DNA of 5,906 nucleotides, from positions 1 to 5,906 of the forward strand of contig JAIRPM010000040.1 of assembly GCA_031257075.1 (NCBI GenBank), read 5' to 3'. Positions 4,626-5,906 of this stretch are shown here, piece by piece (within the stretch, counting starts at the first letter, position 1; each line of letters opens with the position of its first letter). Below the pieces are notes generated by a model. That model saw nothing but the letters and a program-made list of their open reading frames with translations. It was not told where the DNA came from and did no database searches. The position numbers were made by a program, and so were the translations under genes. The stretch comes from Spirochaetaceae bacterium. Lineage in GTDB: Bacteria; Spirochaetota; Spirochaetia; Treponematales; Breznakiellaceae.

Positions 4626-5642
4626 TTAATCAAGCGTCAATGCGCCGGACTTTATCTTGCTGGTAAGAGATGCCTGTTTGTCGCGTATAGCCTGCGGAAC
4701 CGTTTGAATGTAGAGCGGGTCATCATCAACAAAACGAAGGTAGCCGTCACGCAATCCGGCGACATCGGCCGTGCCAAAAGGCAGATTCCCTTCAAAGTAA
4801 AGCATAAGTTTGTCATACACGGCTTGTTCCTGGAGCAGGGCGCAGGACCCGGCAATGACGCCCGGCCGTATCGCATAGCCATTGCTGTCAAACCAAAGGA
4901 TTTTTGCTCCGCCTTCAGCCGCCGCTTGTACCGCGCCTTCATTGGCGCTGCCGGAAATGGGCAAAATCGCTTTAATACCGCTTGCGACCATACTTGCGCC
5001 CAATTCGGCCGCTTTTTGCGCGTCAAACCAATTCCCCACAATCCGGTAGTCGAGCACAAAGGGCGCAAACCCGAATTCGGCGGCGGCGGCATTCGCGCCT
5101 TCAAGATATCCCGGTTTAATCACATTATCCATAACTGGATATTCTTGCGCGGCAATCAACCCGATACGCGGCGCGCCTTCGCTCAAAAGCCCCGCAAGGT
5201 AGCCGGCCATATATGCCTGTTCATGCTGGTTATAGCGGAGAGTGTACACATTCGGGTTGCCGGCAAGTTCGGCATCAAGCAGCAGAAACTGTTGCGCAGG
5301 AAACTTTTCACTTATTGCGCTTACAAAGTAAGGCATCGACGGGTTGGATGAAACAATAAGGTTGTACTGCCCGCCGGCGGCAAGTATGGTTAGTTTGCTT
5401 TCCCATTCAGCCTGATTGTAACCGGCCTCAACAATAACAATGTGTGCGGGTGTCCCGCCTTTATGCCCATTGTTCCATTCCGCGACCGCGCGTTCCGCGC
5501 CGGCACCCAGTTGGGCATATATGGTAGAGCCGGCCATTTGTCCGGGTATAAACACAGCAATAGACACTGCGCCGTTTTTCTTAGATGCGCAGCCTAGTGT
5601 TGTGGCGAATGCCGCCAGCACCAGTAAAAATTTAATTTTCAT
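4626..5642 (-). CDS. BMP/PnrA-family ABC transporter substrate-binding lipoprotein
   Basis: This 338-aa protein has a lipoprotein signal: Lys2 and Lys4, a hydrophobic core (FLLVLAAFA, 5-13) and a relaxed spirochaete-type lipobox TLGC with the lipidated Cys18. The rest fits the BMP family (PF02608; PnrA/TmpC of Treponema pallidum binds purine nucleosides): strands and helices of two alpha/beta lobes, EQAYMAGYLAGL (141-152), PRIGLIAAQEYPVMDNVIKPGYLEGA (158-183), the GNWFDAQKAAELG block (203-215) and ILWFDSNGY (248-256). Asp252 is at the place where PnrA-type proteins hold the ribose hydroxyls, by motif comparison only. The N-terminal lobe reads GQMAGSTIYAQLGAGAERAV (34-53), matching the family's DxSFNQxAYEG region only loosely, so the ligand may not be a nucleoside. 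It follows a permease gene on the same strand after 75 bp that contain a hairpin and its own -10-like site, so it is probably transcribed separately. It converges on recJ. Confidence 0.88.
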   Translation of the reverse strand: MKIKFLLVLAAFATTLGCASKKNGAVSIAVFIPGQMAGSTIYAQLGAGAERAVAEWNNGHKGGTPAHIVIVEAGYNQAEWESKLTILAAGGQYNLIVSSNPSMPYFVSAISEKFPAQQFLLLDAELAGNPNVYTLRYNQHEQAYMAGYLAGLLSEGAPRIGLIAAQEYPVMDNVIKPGYLEGANAAAAEFGFAPFVLDYRIVGNWFDAQKAAELGASMVASGIKAILPISGSANEGAVQAAAEGGAKILWFDSNGYAIRPGVIAGSCALLQEQAVYDKLMLYFEGNLPFGTADVAGLRDGYLRFVDDDPLYIQTVPQAIRDKQASLTSKIKSGALTLD

Positions 5643-5648
5643 GCTTTT

Positions 5649-5677
5649 AGTATACTATGCCGGAAACTAAACGATAA
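5649..5677 (-). promoter_or_regulatory. Candidate promoter of the BMP lipoprotein gene, leaderless type
   Basis: On the minus strand, TATACT (5654-5649) matches the -10 consensus at five of six positions. TTATCG (5677-5672), 17 bp upstream, matches -35 at three of six. Only 6 bases separate the -10 from the ATG at 5642, so the expected transcription start coincides with the start codon. No Shine-Dalgarno is present. The -10 is embedded in the perfect palindrome TAGTATACTA (5648-5657). Confidence 0.45.
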
Positions 5678-5684
5678 TACCCGC

Positions 5685-5710
5685 CAGCCGCGCCCTAAAA
5701 AACGCGGCCG
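5685..5710 (-). terminator. Hairpin between the permease and BMP genes
   Basis: On the minus strand CGGCCGCG (5710-5703) pairs with CGCGGCTG (5692-5685), eight pairs including one G-T wobble, around a 10-nt loop that itself contains six Ts. It begins 7 bases after the permease stop codon, where a terminator is expected, but no T-tract follows the 3' arm. Alternatively the self-complementary GCGGCCGC followed by the T run could act as a very short terminator. Function is uncertain. Confidence 0.4.
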
Positions 5711-5717
5711 CTCTCTC

Positions 5718-5906
5718 TTACCCGCCATTTTTTTTGCCGCCGCTTGCCACGATGACGCGCTGCAGTCCGATAAAGACGAGCAAAAGTATGCCTATGGTAA
5801 TTTTTGTCCACCATGAATTGATGGTGCCGTTGAACATGATAAGCGATTGTATTATTGCAAGTGTAAGTACGCCGAATACGGAGCCGAGCACATAGCCGGT
5901 ACCGCC
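5718..5906 (-). CDS. ABC transporter permease, YjfF-like, C-terminal 62 residues (partial)
   Basis: The frame enters from the right edge and ends at TAA (5720-5718), giving 62 residues. The reading GTGYVLGSVFGVLTLAIIQS, then NGTINSWWTKITIGILLLVF, then IGLQRVIV strongly resembles the C-terminus of E. coli YjfF, one of the two inner-membrane permeases of the YtfQ-YtfR-YtfT-YjfF galactofuranose importer, and more broadly the RbsC-type sugar permeases. Two hydrophobic membrane helices are visible, separated by the NGTINSWWTK loop that is characteristic of YjfF, with a short basic cytoplasmic tail (SGGKKNGG). The substrate cannot be told from this fragment. The rest of the transporter operon should lie to the right of this window. 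Confidence 0.88.
   Translation of the reverse strand, partial: GGTGYVLGSVFGVLTLAIIQSLIMFNGTINSWWTKITIGILLLVFIGLQRVIVASGGKKNGG

Noticed and set aside
4704..5351. Plus-strand open frame of 215 codons opposite the BMP gene
   Set aside because: The minus strand encodes a recognisable BMP lipoprotein over the same bases; the plus frame is Arg-, His- and Lys-rich with no domain.

Overview
The window looks like chromosomal DNA from a spirochaete, most likely Treponema or a close relative. The support is a two-gene TatA/TatC export pair, a long RecJ with an extra central domain, a relaxed-lipobox BMP (Bmp/Med/PnrA) lipoprotein of a type abundant in treponemes, and a YjfF-type sugar permease. This is inference from family resemblance; no rRNA, tRNA or other decisive taxonomic marker is present.

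Layout: (a) Bases 1-210 are non-coding and dense in hairpins: three consecutive long inverted repeats, an extended -10 promoter-like site, and a short GC-rich hairpin. (b) An AT-rich gene (about 215-811, +) encodes an exported, possibly outer-membrane beta-barrel protein that I do not recognise. (c) tatA (910-1110, +) and tatC (1148-1816, +) form a small operon for a minimal Tat translocase. The conserved TatC N-terminal motif lies upstream of the first canonical start codon, so the tatC start is problematic. (d) An unrecognised gene (1824-2411, -) converges on tatC with a 7-bp gap and a shared hairpin. (e) recJ (2431-4605, +) is divergent from it and encodes a 724-aa ssDNA exonuclease with an insert of about 150 residues that resembles a decayed DnaQ-type exonuclease fold. 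(f) A BMP-family substrate-binding lipoprotein gene (4626-5642, -) converges on recJ. (g) The 3' end of a YjfF-like ABC permease gene (5718 to beyond 5906, -) lies upstream of it on the same strand.

How the genes relate: tatA/tatC work as one machine exporting folded proteins. The permease and the BMP lipoprotein are both parts of ABC importers, but of different classical types, and the lipoprotein gene appears to have its own promoter; whether they cooperate is open. recJ is a housekeeping repair gene with no obvious functional tie to its neighbours. No CRISPR array, insertion sequence, integrase or RNA gene was seen. The observations most worth checking are the tatC start, the RecJ insert, the triple-hairpin element at the left edge, and the matching leaderless-type starts of recJ and the BMP gene.
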